From NCBI RefSeq assembly GCF_001298675.1, contig NZ_CYIG01000002.1, positions 62,001 to 126,000 of the forward strand: DNA of 64,000 bases, given 5' to 3'. Position numbers and translations under genes: made by a program. Positions 8,227 through 18,190 of the stretch are shown here, one piece after another. This DNA is from Paenacidovorax caeni (lineage in GTDB: Bacteria > Pseudomonadota > Gammaproteobacteria > Burkholderiales > Burkholderiaceae_C). Position 1 is the first letter of the stretch. The number at the start of each line of letters is the position of its first letter. A model generated the notes under the pieces. The model ran no database searches. It was not told the DNA's origin and saw nothing but the letters and a program-made list of their open reading frames with translations.

Positions 8227-8882
8227 CCCCTATGCACACCCCAAACCCACAGCACCAGCGCGGTATCACGCTGATCGAATCGCTCATCGCAATCGTCATT
8301 GCGGGCCTAGGTATCCTGGGTATCGTCGGTGTACAAATGCGCACCTTGTCCGATACGCAAACTACCGTGCGGCGTGCACAGGCCATACGCCTGATTGAAG
8401 ATTTGAGCGAACGCATGAAGGTCAACCCGAATGCACAGGCCGTCCTGAGCAGTTATGTCTCCGACTTCAGCGACGAACCCACACCAGGCAACTGTGCTAG
8501 CTCTACTACAGGCTGCACGCAAGCCCAGCAAGCCGCCTATGACTTGGCTGTTTGGAAGAAAAACGTCAAAACCCTTCCCCTGGGCCAGGCCAAGATATTC
8601 GTCCCCCCGGCGGAAAGCGCGGTGGACGCCACGGGCCGCCGCCAGATCGGCGTGATGATTGCTTGGCGCGAAAACGAGCGCGACAGCGGCGCAAGCTACA
8701 AAAACGATATCGACGCCACCAAAGTACGCAACACGAGCGGTGCCCTCCAAGATGGCGCCGGCAGCGCCAACGCCTGCCCTGCGGACCGCACCTGCCACCT
8801 GCAATACATCGCCGTTTCTGCCCGCTGCGCGCCCTACAAGCCGGGCACCGGTGCAGCCCAGTATTTCTGCCCAGGGGCTTGA
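8214..8882 (+). CDS. pilV: type IV pilus minor pilin PilV
   Basis: 222 residues. PilD site G17/I18 and mature ITLIESLIAIVIAGLGILGI identify a PilV-type (GspI-like) minor pilin; the following VQMRTLSDTQTTVRRAQAIR and LIEDLSERMKVNP are typical of PilV. Cysteine pairs occur mid-protein (NCASSTTGCTQ) and at the end (CPADRTCHLQY, RCAPY). ATG 8214 is preceded by AGGA six bases upstream, so I prefer it over the in-frame starts before it, even though it overlaps the previous gene by 13 bases; a further ATG at 8232 is possible. PilV is an initiation subunit of the minor-pilin complex. Confidence 0.92.
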   Translation: MHRLTPMHTPNPQHQRGITLIESLIAIVIAGLGILGIVGVQMRTLSDTQTTVRRAQAIRLIEDLSERMKVNPNAQAVLSSYVSDFSDEPTPGNCASSTTGCTQAQQAAYDLAVWKKNVKTLPLGQAKIFVPPAESAVDATGRRQIGVMIAWRENERDSGASYKNDIDATKVRNTSGALQDGAGSANACPADRTCHLQYIAVSARCAPYKPGTGAAQYFCPGA

Positions 8883-8883
8883 A

Positions 8884-9849
8884 ATGACTATAAAAGCCAC
8901 AGCTTCTCCCGCCCGCACCTCCAGGGCGCATCGCACTGAAAAGCCAAATAGCCGAGAAATCGGTGTGCATCCACCGCAAGCGCAACGCGGATTCTCGCTA
9001 CTGGAGCTCATGATAGGGCTCACCATCGGGCTGATCGTTATTGGCGTGGCCATGGGGGCGCTCCTCATCTCACGCGGCGTATCCGGCACCGTGAGCGACG
9101 CCAGCGGCATCCAGCAGCAGGCAAGCTATGCCATGCGCGTCATCGGTACGCAGCTGCGCCAGGCAGGCTCACTGCGCCTCAACCTGAGCCCCAACACCTC
9201 AGCCTCTGCCGCTGCAGCCGCTGCGTCCGGTGTGGGCGGCGATGCATACCTGACAGAGGTGGCCTTTGAAACCCTCGCCCCATCAACTGGCGGTACTGCA
9301 TTCGACCCCGCATCCGACACCATTACCGGTACGAACACCTCTCTGACCACAGGGTACCGTCGGTACAAAGAGCCCCTCTATAGCGCGTCCGCCGAAGAAT
9401 CGCTGGTGCGCAACTGCCTGGGGGGCCCTGCCGAAACCAACAAGGATCAGAAAGTGGAGAGTGTTTTCACCTTCAACGCCAGCACCAACGAACTGCGCTG
9501 TAGCGGCAACGGTATGGCAGCGCAGCCGATTCTTCAGAACGTAGCCAACTTCCAGGTGCGTTACCTGGTGCAAAACAACACAACCATAACCTCCACCGGC
9601 AGCCTAATGCGAAACGTGGCTGCGGCCGATGTCAGCAACTGGAGCCAAGTGCAGGCTGTTGAAGTCTGCCTGGTGCTCTACGGCAATGAACCCATCAATA
9701 TGACGGGCCTCGACGCGAGCGCCACCACTTACACAGACTGCGACGGAACCACCTCAGTGAACATGGCCACTCTCACTGGCGAACGTGCGCGGCGCATGCA
9801 CCTTCTGTTCCGCAACGTCTTCCAGCTGCGCAGCCAGGGGCTCACTTGA
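8884..9849 (+). CDS. pilW: type IV pilus assembly protein PilW
   Basis: 321 residues, starting one base after the pilV stop. PilD site G36/F37 follows an unusually long leader; mature FSLLELMIGLTIGLIVIGVA has Glu5. The body begins with SRGVSGTVSDASGIQQQASYAMRVIGTQLRQAG, split here as SDASGIQQQASYAM and RVIGTQLRQAG, which is the PilW-type alpha-helix, and ends with RRMHLLFRNVFQLRSQG as in other PilW proteins. PilW is the GspJ-like member of the minor-pilin tip complex. An Ala-rich stretch (SASAAAAAASG) around residue 105 is unusual but in frame. Confidence 0.92.
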   Translation: MTIKATASPARTSRAHRTEKPNSREIGVHPPQAQRGFSLLELMIGLTIGLIVIGVAMGALLISRGVSGTVSDASGIQQQASYAMRVIGTQLRQAGSLRLNLSPNTSASAAAAAASGVGGDAYLTEVAFETLAPSTGGTAFDPASDTITGTNTSLTTGYRRYKEPLYSASAEESLVRNCLGGPAETNKDQKVESVFTFNASTNELRCSGNGMAAQPILQNVANFQVRYLVQNNTTITSTGSLMRNVAAADVSNWSQVQAVEVCLVLYGNEPINMTGLDASATTYTDCDGTTSVNMATLTGERARRMHLLFRNVFQLRSQGLT

Positions 9850-10655
9850 CAGATCACGCCATGACCCAAGCTCACACCTCCCCCTCCCGGACAGCACACC
9901 ACCAGCACGGTGTCGCGTTGTTTGTCGTCATAGTGGTCGTACTGCTCTCCTCCCTGCTGGTCATGTGGGGCGCGCGCACCTCGCTATTTAACGAACTCGT
10001 CGTAGGCAACGACGCAGACTACCAGCGTGCCTTCGCAGCCGCTCAATCCCTGATACAGGATGCCGAACTCGATATCCGTAGTGCCGAGCCCGACACGAAC
10101 AATAAAACCGCCGACGGCGTGGATTGCAGCCCAGGCGTAGATATCTGCCGCATGGGGCTCAGCGATTACCAAATCCCAGCCTCGCGAGAAAACGAGAAGG
10201 TCGGCATTCTGCTGGCCAAACTTGCCACCAGCCACTCCAACACCGAAGGCTGTCAGAAAGGCCTGTGCATCAAACGCACGGGCAAACAGGATTTCTGGAA
10301 CGACACCGCCACCCTGGCCAAAATGGCCAACAGTGCCGTGGGCGCGCGCTACGGCCAATTCACCGGCGCTGCCAAAGGTAGCTCCAGCGCACCCGCCAAC
10401 CCCATCTTGGCGGACACCAGTGCCGCAAACAAGGGAGGCTGGTACTGGATTGAGATCATGCCGTACATCAAGCCCGCCACGGGAGGTAACGGTCTCATCG
10501 TCAACGCTAGCGCCACCAGCAGTAACGAGCCAGAGCTGCTGCGTCCCAATTTAGACCCCAACGTTGCCTACCGCATCACCGCTTTGGCCTATGGGCTCAA
10601 GGGTTCAATGGTAGTACTGCAAGAAACCTACGCCCAGCAAAGGCGCAAGGATTGA
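9846..10655 (+). CDS. pilX: type IV pilus assembly protein PilX
   Basis: 269 residues. PilX-type N-terminus: HQHGVALFVVIVVVLLSSLL, with the leader ending at G22 and no Glu5, as in other PilX proteins, then FNELVVGNDADYQRAFAAAQ. The C-terminus YRITALAYGLKGSMVVLQET is the usual PilX end. I prefer TTG 9846 because it overlaps the pilW stop as TTGA and has AGGGG five bases upstream; ATG 9861 is an alternative with no good ribosome site. Cysteines are spread through the middle (CSPGVDIC, CQKGLC). PilX acts with PilV, PilW and PilE to seed pilus assembly. Confidence 0.9.
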   Translation: MTDHAMTQAHTSPSRTAHHQHGVALFVVIVVVLLSSLLVMWGARTSLFNELVVGNDADYQRAFAAAQSLIQDAELDIRSAEPDTNNKTADGVDCSPGVDICRMGLSDYQIPASRENEKVGILLAKLATSHSNTEGCQKGLCIKRTGKQDFWNDTATLAKMANSAVGARYGQFTGAAKGSSSAPANPILADTSAANKGGWYWIEIMPYIKPATGGNGLIVNASATSSNEPELLRPNLDPNVAYRITALAYGLKGSMVVLQETYAQQRRKD

Positions 10656-10670
10656 ACGCCCTCTTAGGCA

Positions 10671-10721
10671 AAAACAATAGCTGCTAACGCAAGCCCAGTG
10701 GCACTTGGAGCCCTTTTTTAT
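10671..10721. repeat. dispersed palindromic repeat, copy 3 (pilX-pilY1 gap)
   Basis: Begins AATAGCTGCTAACGC at 10676, one base different from the usual left arm, then runs through CAAGCCCAGTGG to a CTTTTTT tract. The right arm is decayed. It sits in the only larger gap of the minor-pilin operon. Confidence 0.65.
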
Positions 10722-10746
10722 GCAAAACCGACCACAGGAGCACACC

Positions 10747-13700
10747 ATGCCCCGCCCCACACCTGTACGCCGCCTCCCTCGCTTTCGCAAACACCTGCTG
10801 GCCTTGGCCGCTGGCGCCGCGCTGGCGCCAAACGGCGTCTGGGCGGTGGATCTGTTGCAAGCGCCGCCGGGCACGGTACAGCCCTATGTAACACCGAACG
10901 TCATCATTTCCGTCGACGATTCGGGGAGTATGGATTACTGCCTAACCAAGGAGGGCACCAGCAGCTGTCCCATCGCCTGGGATGCCAATGGCAATCCAAC
11001 GCAGTCTGCCTCCGTCAGTAATACCCTGGTTCCCGACGCGAACGGCAATTGGCCAGGCAATGCCCGGCGCATCAACGTTTTGAAATATTCGCTCAAGCAG
11101 GTCTTCAATGACACGGCCTTACTGCCGGATAAGAAGATCCGCATTGCTTGGCAAGCAATGTGGAATAACGGGGGATCGCCAGGCATTGGCCCCCAAAAAA
11201 CCAGCGGGTCTACAACAAGCAAAGCAGGAGCGAACAGCGTATACAACGGCACAGATACGCCCACCGCAGGCACGAACTCGATGAAAGTGCTTGACAACAC
11301 CCATCGCACGAACTTCATCAGTTTTGTTGACAAGCTGGATGCTAACAGCGGTACGCCATCCCACTGGATGTTCAGCCAGGCCGATGCCTACATGCGCAGT
11401 AACGTGAACTCCAATGGCCCCTGGTCTGGCAACCCGGGGGGCAGCGATACCGCCAGCACGACTTACCTGGGTTGCCGCCGTAACTATCACATCATGATGA
11501 CTGACGGGCGCTGGAATACCCTGTCTACAGATATCGGAGACACCACTCGCCGCGATAACGCCACAAACATTGCTCTGCCCAACGGCACTATTTATGGTGG
11601 TACCACGGCCGCCGAAAGAAGCAAGACCGCGCTCTATCGCGACGGTCACAGCAAAACCCTGGCGGACTGGGCTTTCTACAGTTGGGCCACGCCACTGCGT
11701 ACCAGCGGGCTCACAGGCAACCCGCAGCCTACGGCGGACTACGATAAGGCCACTCAGACGGAAAACTTCGGCAAAGACTCTGCTGGCAACGATGCAATCC
11801 TGGAGCGCTTCTGGAACCCGCGCTACAACCCCGCGACCTGGCCGCACATGGTCACCTACGCCATCGGTTTCAGCAACATGGCCGTTACGTGGCCGGGCGC
11901 ACCAACCATACAGGCGCCCACCAGCAAAGTGCCCTTTGGCTACGACGGTAGCTTTCCCGACCTAGTCACCGGGACAAAAAAGTGGCCTGATATGGGTACG
12001 GGCGAAAGCGTTAGATCTCTCGACCTGTGGCACGCAGCATTGAATGGACGGGGCCGCTTCTACGCGGTGGAAAAAGGGGAAGACCTGGAAAAGGCTTTTC
12101 GCGAGATCTTCGGGCAAATCAACACCCAGACTGACCCCGACATGACCTCCACGGCTACCAGTGGATCCAACACTTCGCGCAACGACGTGGGCAAATACAC
12201 CGGAAACTACGAGCCCAAGAACGCCTGGAAAGGCTACGTGACAGCAGAAACGGTGAAAAAGGACGGTACAACCGAAGCCACCGCAGGCTGGGGCGGCCAG
12301 AACACGGCGCAAAAAATTGATGCCATGAACCCAGGCGACCGCCGGATTTTTACCTGGAACGACAAATGGGCCACCAGCAAATATACAGGCGGCACCCCCT
12401 TCAAATGGACGACCACTGAAAACAACCTGAGCACCTCTCAAAAGCTTTGGTTGCAAAAAAATCTCGATGGCACCGACGAGGGTGCCACCGCAGGCCAGAA
12501 CAGGCTCGATTACATCCGTGGCGACCGCAGCAAGGAGGGATCCGACTCCTCAGGCTACCCCACGTCCAAGCCCTACCGCCAACGCCAGTCTGCCCAAGGC
12601 GACATCATCAATTCGGTGGTCTGGTACGTTGGCGCGCCCGCCAGTAACTACGCGCTCAAGGGCTACAGCACCTTCACCAGCGACAACAAGACACGCACGC
12701 CCATGATTTATGTGGGAGGCAATGACGGCATGCTGCACGGTTTCTCTGCGGCAGACGGCAGCGAAAAAATTGCCTACGTGCCGCAGGGCGTTATCCCCAG
12801 CCTCACGCGCCTGACCAACCCTACATACAACCAAAAGCACCGATTCTTCGTGGACGGGTCACCCATGACGGGCGATGTTGATATGGGCGCTGGTGTGCAA
12901 GACCCCGACGCGCCCAACTACGACCCCACCTACTCACCTACCTGGCGCACCCTGCTGGTCGGTACGCTGGGCGCCGGTGGCAAAGGCTATTTCGTGCTGG
13001 ACGTCACTGACCCCAACGCCTTCCTAGAGGCCAATGCCTCCACCTTGGTCAAGCTCGACCGTACGCGTAGCACAGAAGCAGGTACAACGCCTAACTGTGC
13101 GCTAACCACCATGAGCAGTGCTGAAAAAGCAGCGTGCAATAAGGCAACGACCGAGGACAAGGACATTGGCAACATCACGGCCCGCCCGGTGCTGGATGAC
13201 ACCAACCCCATGCGCACCACACAGATCACGCGGATGAACAACAACCGCTGGGCTGTAGTGATGGGTAATGGCTACAACAGCGCCAACCAGCGGCCTGTGC
13301 TGCTCGTCCAGTATCTGGACAATGACCCGGGCGGCGATGCGACGAAAAACATGCAACTCTTGCGCCTGCCCGCCACCACCGAATTTCCGGGCCAGGGCAA
13401 GGCCGCCGACAACGGACTGGCTGCCCCACGCCTGGTGGACATTAACGGCGATGGCCGCCCGGACGTGGCTTATGCGGGTGACAACCTTGGCAACATGTGG
13501 AAATTCGATCTGACCAGCGTCGATGACACCCAGTGGGGGGTTGCGCCTTTTGGTGCCTCCATCACACCCCCTATTGCGCCAGATACGGCTCCCAGCACAA
13601 CGTCTGGCGGAGGTGTCGCTGGCACCCCCCTGTTCACCGCCAAGGGATCGGGATCGCTGGGCAGTGCTCGCACAATCATTCAACCCATTACGGTAGCGCC

Positions 13701-14514
13701 CACAGCGCGGCCCAATGATCGCAAGAAAACAGTAGGCACCGGCCCCACCGCCAAGACAGTGGACGTTGGCGGCATGATGGTGGTGTTCGGCACGGGTCGC
13801 AACGTCACCAAGGCCGATGAAAGCGATCGCAACGTGCAAACGCTGTACTCGGTACTGGACAACACACGGTACAAGACGGTCAGCACCACCCTTGGCAGCC
13901 GCCTGCAGGTTCACCCTGGCGGAGGAACCTGCACCCCCGTGCCCGCAGCAGACTGTGCCCCCGTGCCCGCAGCGCTGGGCGAAGGCGTGGCCACGGCCAA
14001 ACTGGTGCAACGCACCATCACCGATCTTTCTGGCGGAGATTTTGGCCAAGTGGAAGACGCTACCACCCTGGACTGGGCTGTTAACAACGGCTGGTACATG
14101 GACTTCCCAGCTGTTGGCGAACGCCTGCTCAAGCCGATCGATCTCTACGATGGCAGCAACATTCTGGCCGTGTATTCGCAAGTGCCAGCGAAAGGCTCGG
14201 ATGTAGACCCGAACGTCGAGAGCTGCGAATCCAGCACAGTGGATGAAGAGCGCCAGTACCGCACCTTCATCAACATGATGGATGGCAAGAGCCCCTCCGT
14301 GCAATTGGTAGACGTCAACGGCGATGGCGCCTTTGATGCGGCAGATGGCGGTGGTTCCGGCAAGCGCCCGTCACGCCGGAAAGTCACCAAGGGCTCCCAC
14401 AATCTCATCAACAGCGGCAACAAAGTCGAAGACATTGACGTGAAAAACAACCGCGAAAAGCTCGCCCGCATGCCCGAGCAATCGCTGCGCTCAATCTGGC
14501 GCCAACTGAAATAA
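10747..14514 (+). CDS. pilY1: type IV pilus tip adhesin / biogenesis factor PilY1
   Basis: 1255 residues, the usual PilY1 size. ATG 10747 has AGGAG six bases upstream; it gives a signal peptide ending at VWA (residue 33). The N-terminal half holds a von Willebrand A-like fold with MIDAS motif DDSGSM at residues 57-62 and [10 protein letters not shown] further on. The C-terminal half is the PilC/PilY beta-propeller with [16 protein letters not shown], and carries a calcium-loop motif DINGDGRPD at 898-906 like the Ca-site that controls pilus retraction in Pseudomonas PilY1. A second EF-type loop, [14 protein letters not shown], lies near the C-terminus at about 1189. A small in-frame duplication ([15 protein letters not shown]) occurs near residue 1062. 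Confidence 0.95.
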   Translation: MPRPTPVRRLPRFRKHLLALAAGAALAPNGVWAVDLLQAPPGTVQPYVTPNVIISVDDSGSMDYCLTKEGTSSCPIAWDANGNPTQSASVSNTLVPDANGNWPGNARRINVLKYSLKQVFNDTALLPDKKIRIAWQAMWNNGGSPGIGPQKTSGSTTSKAGANSVYNGTDTPTAGTNSMKVLDNTHRTNFISFVDKLDANSGTPSHWMFSQADAYMRSNVNSNGPWSGNPGGSDTASTTYLGCRRNYHIMMTDGRWNTLSTDIGDTTRRDNATNIALPNGTIYGGTTAAERSKTALYRDGHSKTLADWAFYSWATPLRTSGLTGNPQPTADYDKATQTENFGKDSAGNDAILERFWNPRYNPATWPHMVTYAIGFSNMAVTWPGAPTIQAPTSKVPFGYDGSFPDLVTGTKKWPDMGTGESVRSLDLWHAALNGRGRFYAVEKGEDLEKAFREIFGQINTQTDPDMTSTATSGSNTSRNDVGKYTGNYEPKNAWKGYVTAETVKKDGTTEATAGWGGQNTAQKIDAMNPGDRRIFTWNDKWATSKYTGGTPFKWTTTENNLSTSQKLWLQKNLDGTDEGATAGQNRLDYIRGDRSKEGSDSSGYPTSKPYRQRQSAQGDIINSVVWYVGAPASNYALKGYSTFTSDNKTRTPMIYVGGNDGMLHGFSAADGSEKIAYVPQGVIPSLTRLTNPTYNQKHRFFVDGSPMTGDVDMGAGVQDPDAPNYDPTYSPTWRTLLVGTLGAGGKGYFVLDVTDPNAFLEANASTLVKLDRTRSTEAGTTPNCALTTMSSAEKAACNKATTEDKDIGNITARPVLDDTNPMRTTQITRMNNNRWAVVMGNGYNSANQRPVLLVQYLDNDPGGDATKNMQLLRLPATTEFPGQGKAADNGLAAPRLVDINGDGRPDVAYAGDNLGNMWKFDLTSVDDTQWGVAPFGASITPPIAPDTAPSTTSGGGVAGTPLFTAKGSGSLGSARTIIQPITVAPTARPNDRKKTVGTGPTAKTVDVGGMMVVFGTGRNVTKADESDRNVQTLYSVLDNTRYKTVSTTLGSRLQVHPGGGTCTPVPAADCAPVPAALGEGVATAKLVQRTITDLSGGDFGQVEDATTLDWAVNNGWYMDFPAVGERLLKPIDLYDGSNILAVYSQVPAKGSDVDPNVESCESSTVDEERQYRTFINMMDGKSPSVQLVDVNGDGAFDAADGGGSGKRPSRRKVTKGSHNLINSGNKVEDIDVKNNREKLARMPEQSLRSIWRQLK

Positions 14515-14527
14515 GGAGAACACGCCC

Positions 14528-14944
14528 ATGCGCCTACGCACAAGCCTTTCACAACACGGCTTTACCTTGATCGAACTCATGATCGTGGTGGCCGTCATTG
14601 CCATCCTGGCCGCGATTGCCTTGCCGAGCTACAACGAGCATGTACGCAAAGCCCACCGTGCGGACGCGCGTGCGGGATTGCTTCAAGCACAGCAGTGGTT
14701 GGAGCGCGCATCCACTGCAACAGGGGTGTACCCCACAACGCTGCCCTCAATGCTCACGTGGTCTGGGGATAGCTCCAAGCGTTACGAGATTGCCTTCGCT
14801 GCGGGTAACACCCCCGCGGACTACAGGCTGGAAGCGACGCTCAAATCGAGTTATACCGACCCAAAGTGCGGCAAGTTGACTTTAAGACATACCGGGGAAC
14901 GCGGCTCCAATGGCACGGATTCGGTCGCTGATTGCTGGAAGTAA
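14528..14944 (+). CDS. pilE: type IV minor pilin PilE
   Basis: 138 residues, last gene of the minor-pilin operon. PilD site G11/F12, mature [20 protein letters not shown] with Glu5, followed by [20 protein letters not shown], the classic PilE helix. Two C-terminal cysteines (DPKCGKL and DCWK) would close the D-loop. GGAG lies eleven bases upstream of ATG. The small size and its place directly after pilY1 argue for the minor pilin PilE of the tip complex rather than the major pilin PilA. Confidence 0.93.
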   Translation: MRLRTSLSQHGFTLIELMIVVAVIAILAAIALPSYNEHVRKAHRADARAGLLQAQQWLERASTATGVYPTTLPSMLTWSGDSSKRYEIAFAAGNTPADYRLEATLKSSYTDPKCGKLTLRHTGERGSNGTDSVADCWK

Positions 14945-15007
14945 CGGGCCCATAAACGCAAGGCATCTGAACCTTGGTCTCCTGGGCGCGCTACCATCCC
15001 AGCCGCC

Positions 15008-16132
15008 ATGACAGACCCCACCCCCTTCATCCACCAAGCGCTTGGGCTCGCCGCCCAGGCGCTTTTTCTTTCCAACCCGAACCCGCGCGTGGGCTGCGTC
15101 ATCACGGCGGCCGATGGGCGGCTGCTGGGGCAAGGCTTTACCCAGCAGGCGGGCGGGCCACACGCTGAAATCATGGCGCTGCGCGATGCCGCGGCACGGG
15201 GCAACGACGTACGCGGTGCCAAGGCCTATGTGACGCTGGAGCCCTGCGCCCACCAGGGCCGCACGGGCCCATGCTGCGATGCGCTGATTGGCGCGGGCAT
15301 CGGCAAGGTGGTCGCGTCGCTGGCCGACCCGAACCCACTGGTGGCTGGCCAGGGGTTCGCACGGCTGCGCGCGGCCGGGGTGGCGGTGGAAGTGGGTCCG
15401 GGGGCAGAGGCGTCGCGTGCCTTGAATGTGGGTTTTTTCAGCCGCATGGAGCGCGGCACGCCCTGGGTGCGCATGAAGGTGGCGGCCTCCCTTGACGGGT
15501 TTACCGCACTGCCTAACGGTGCCAGCCAATGGATCACCTCGCCCGAAGCACGCGCCGACGGCCACGCCTGGCGCGCGCGCGCCTGTACGGTGCTGACCGG
15601 CATCGGCACCGTGCTCGCCGACAACCCGCGCCTGGACGTGCGTGAAGTCGCCTCGCCGCGCCAGCCCCAGGTGGCCGTGGTGGACAGCCACTTGCGCACG
15701 CCCGTGAATGCTGCGCTTTTCATAGCTGGCCGCGCTTGCACCATCTACTGCGGCGGCGCAATGGATGCGGCGATGCAGGCACGCCGCAGCGCGATGCAGG
15801 CCCAAGGTGCCCGTGTGGTGCATCTACCCGCCCCCGATGGCCGCGTGGACTTGCAGGCCATGCTGCACGACCTGGGCGCACAGGCCGTGAATGAACTGCA
15901 CGTGGAGGCAGGCCAGCAGCTCAACGGCGCGCTGGCGCAGGCAGGGCTGGTGGATGAGTGGCTGCTCTACCTGGCCCCGCAACTGCTTGGCAGCGGGCGT
16001 GGCATGGCGCTCCTGCCACCGTTCAACACGCTGGCGCAGGCACTGCCGCTGGCGTTCGAATCGGTGCAGCAGGTGGGGCCGGATTTGCGCATCCTGGCGC
16101 GCAGCCGCACCGCAGCGGAGCTTCGCGCATGA
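15008..16132 (+). CDS. ribD: bifunctional riboflavin biosynthesis deaminase/reductase RibD
   Basis: 374 residues. The N-terminal half is a cytidine-deaminase fold with zinc ligands H52 (HAE, proton donor E54), C80 and C89 in EPCAHQGRTGPCC; it deaminates the pyrimidine intermediate made from GTP. The C-terminal half is the NADPH reductase domain starting at WVRMKVAASLDGFTA, with TGIGTVLADNPRLDVR and VNELHVEAGQQLNGAL. The stop overlaps the start of mnmH by four bases. A stretch at 15712-15740 resembles half of the dispersed palindromic repeat (codes for ALFIAGRACTI) and may be an old insertion, but that is weak. Confidence 0.95.
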   Translation: MTDPTPFIHQALGLAAQALFLSNPNPRVGCVITAADGRLLGQGFTQQAGGPHAEIMALRDAAARGNDVRGAKAYVTLEPCAHQGRTGPCCDALIGAGIGKVVASLADPNPLVAGQGFARLRAAGVAVEVGPGAEASRALNVGFFSRMERGTPWVRMKVAASLDGFTALPNGASQWITSPEARADGHAWRARACTVLTGIGTVLADNPRLDVREVASPRQPQVAVVDSHLRTPVNAALFIAGRACTIYCGGAMDAAMQARRSAMQAQGARVVHLPAPDGRVDLQAMLHDLGAQAVNELHVEAGQQLNGALAQAGLVDEWLLYLAPQLLGSGRGMALLPPFNTLAQALPLAFESVQQVGPDLRILARSRTAAELRA

Positions 16133-17217
16133 GCGCCCGGCACCCGGTGCGGGTGGAGGACCGCCTGCGCTTCGACAGCATCATCGACGCCCGCTCGCCC
16201 GCCGAATACGCGCTCGATCACATCCCTGGCGCCATCAACTGCCCGGTGCTCAACGACGAGGAGCGTGCCATCGTCGGCACCCTGTACAAGCAGGTTGGCG
16301 CCTTCGAGGCCCGGCGCGTCGGCGGTGCCATGGTGGCGGCCAACCTGGCGCAGCACCTGCGCACGCATTTTGCCGACCGGCCGGAGCGCTGGCGGCCACT
16401 GGTGTACTGCTGGCGCGGAGGCATGCGCAGCGGCGCCATGGTGAACTGGATGCGCCTGGTCGGTTGGGACGCACAGCAGCTCGCCGGCGGCTACAAATCC
16501 TGGCGCCGCCACGTCATCGCCCGCCTGACCGAACATGCGCCGCAGTTACAGCTGCGCGTGCTGTGCGGCGCCACCGGCAGTGCCAAGACGCGCGTGCTGC
16601 AGGCTCTGGCGGCGCAAGGGCAGCAGGTGCTGGACCTGGAGGGCTTCGCGCGCCACCGGGGCTCGGTGCTGGGCGCCTGGCCGGGCGTGGCCCAACCGTC
16701 GCAAACCGGCTTTGAGACGCAGATCGTCGATGCGCTGGACCGCCTGGACACGCAGCGCCCCATCTATATCGAGGCCGAGAGCGCGCGCATTGGCCGCCTG
16801 AACGTGCCACAGCCGCTGGTGCAGCGCCTGCGTGCCAGCCCCTGCATCGAAATTTGCGCCGACACCGATACCCGACTGGCCTACCTGCTGCGCGACTACG
16901 CCAACCTGGCCGACGACCCGGCGCTCCTGGCACAGCAACTGGGCACGCTCAAGGAGCTGCACGGCCGCCAGGTGATCGCGCAATGGCAGGCCTGGGCGCA
17001 GGCGCGCGAGCTGGCGCCGCTGTTTGCCCAGCTGATGGCACTGCACTACGACCCGCTGTACGAACGTTCGCAAAGCCGCAACCTCTACCGCTGGGAGCAG
17101 CGCCAGAGCGTGCAGGCGCACGATTTGTCGGACGCGGCGATTAGCGCGCTGGCGCAGACGATTGCAGCGCTACCTGATCCTGTGGCTGCGTCTGCAGACG
17201 ATTCACCCAGTCCGTGA
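16129..17217 (+). CDS. mnmH: tRNA 2-selenouridine synthase MnmH (SelU/YbbB)
   Basis: 362 residues. N-terminal rhodanese domain with active-site C94 in YCWRGGMRSGAM; C-terminal P-loop domain with GATGSAKT at 147-154. This two-domain order is diagnostic for the enzyme that converts 2-thiouridine at the wobble position of Lys, Glu and Gln tRNAs to geranyl-thio and then seleno forms. ATG 16129 overlaps the ribD stop, so the genes look co-translated although the pathways are unrelated. The 3' end overlaps the convergent dusC gene by 77 bases, putting two tRNA modification genes tail to tail. The selenophosphate synthase gene selD is not in the window. Confidence 0.95.
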   Translation: MSARHPVRVEDRLRFDSIIDARSPAEYALDHIPGAINCPVLNDEERAIVGTLYKQVGAFEARRVGGAMVAANLAQHLRTHFADRPERWRPLVYCWRGGMRSGAMVNWMRLVGWDAQQLAGGYKSWRRHVIARLTEHAPQLQLRVLCGATGSAKTRVLQALAAQGQQVLDLEGFARHRGSVLGAWPGVAQPSQTGFETQIVDALDRLDTQRPIYIEAESARIGRLNVPQPLVQRLRASPCIEICADTDTRLAYLLRDYANLADDPALLAQQLGTLKELHGRQVIAQWQAWAQARELAPLFAQLMALHYDPLYERSQSRNLYRWEQRQSVQAHDLSDAAISALAQTIAALPDPVAASADDSPSP

Positions 17218-18139
17218 CCGCACGGCAGTCGTTGAGGGTGCGCAGTTGGTCGAACGCCTGCTGCGCCTCGGGGTAGCGGCGGCGCAGCAGATTCAGCCAT
17301 TGCTTGAGCCGCCCGGCACGGTGGCGCGGCGTGACGCGCTCGCCCACCATCTGCCAAAACTGCACCAAATGCGGCACCAGCGCCTGCCAGGGCAATGCCT
17401 CAGCCGGGGCCGCAACGCCGTCTGCCGCGCGGATGGCCAGCGCCAGCCCCGGGTCGGCTACCGCGCCACGCCCCAGCATGAGCGCGTCGCAGCCCGAGAG
17501 CGCGCGGCAGCGCTGTGCATCCTGCACCGTCCAGATCTCGCCGTTGGCCACCACGGGGATGGACACCGCGGCACGGATGGCCGGAATGCGCTCCCAGTAG
17601 GCCGGCGGGCGGTAGCCGTCGGCCTTGGTGCGCGCATGCACCACCAGCTCGCCCGCGCCGCCAGAGGCCATGGCCTGGGCACATTCGTGCGCCAGGGCGT
17701 CATCGTCGTAGCCCAAGCGCATCTTGGCCGAGACGGGCACGCCAGCCGGCACGGCGCGGCGCACGGCGGCCACCACGGCCTCGATCTGTGCGGGGTCGCG
17801 CAGCAACGCCGCACCGCCACCATGGCGGTTCACGACCTTGGCGGGGCAGCCAAAGTTCAGGTCCACCCCCTCGGCCCCCAGCTCGGCCAGGCGCGCGGCG
17901 TTCTCGGCCATGCACGCGGGGTCGGAGCCCAGCAGCTGCGCGCGCACCGGCACGCCTGCCAGGGTGCGGCTGCCATGGCGCAGCTCGGGCATGGTGCGCA
18001 GGAATGCGCGTTCGGGCAGCAGCGTGCCGGTGACACGAATGAACTCCGACACACAGCGGTCCACGCCGCCCACGCGCGTGAGCAGGTCACGCAGTACGCA
18101 GTCGAGCAGGCCCTCCATCGGAGCAAGCAGTAGTTTCAT
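17141..18139 (-). CDS. dusC: tRNA-dihydrouridine(16) synthase DusC
   Basis: 332-residue FMN-dependent enzyme that reduces U16 in the D-loop of tRNA. APMEGLLDCVLRDLLT at the N-terminus, catalytic C98 in DLNFGCPAKVVNRHGGG, HARTKADGY (tRNA-binding His/Arg) and VVANGEIW are all visible; C98 has the same number as in E. coli DusC. The DCV and EFIRVTGTL segments point to the DusC rather than the DusA or DusB branch. I use ATG 18139; an in-frame TTG at 18145 is also possible. Its last 77 bases overlap mnmH on the other strand. A palindromic repeat copy sits immediately upstream. Confidence 0.93.
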   Translation of the reverse strand: MKLLLAPMEGLLDCVLRDLLTRVGGVDRCVSEFIRVTGTLLPERAFLRTMPELRHGSRTLAGVPVRAQLLGSDPACMAENAARLAELGAEGVDLNFGCPAKVVNRHGGGAALLRDPAQIEAVVAAVRRAVPAGVPVSAKMRLGYDDDALAHECAQAMASGGAGELVVHARTKADGYRPPAYWERIPAIRAAVSIPVVANGEIWTVQDAQRCRALSGCDALMLGRGAVADPGLALAIRAADGVAAPAEALPWQALVPHLVQFWQMVGERVTPRHRAGRLKQWLNLLRRRYPEAQQAFDQLRTLNDCRAVTDWVNRLQTQPQDQVALQSSAPAR

Positions 18140-18146
18140 GGTCAAA

Positions 18147-18185
18147 ATGGCCTCTAGCGCTTATCCATCAAGCGCTAGCAGCTAT
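18147..18185. repeat. dispersed palindromic repeat, copy 4
   Basis: Right arm CAAGCGCTAGCAGCTAT exact at 18169-18185; left arm partly decayed (CCTCTAGCGCTTA). It lies in the gap between dusC and the minus-strand methyltransferase gene, six bases past the methyltransferase stop. Confidence 0.85.
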
Positions 18186-18190
18186 TCAAT

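Noticed and set aside
13930-13978. Possible minisatellite in pilY1
   Set aside because: Only two imperfect units (TPVPAAD / APVPAAL); too short to call a repeat array.
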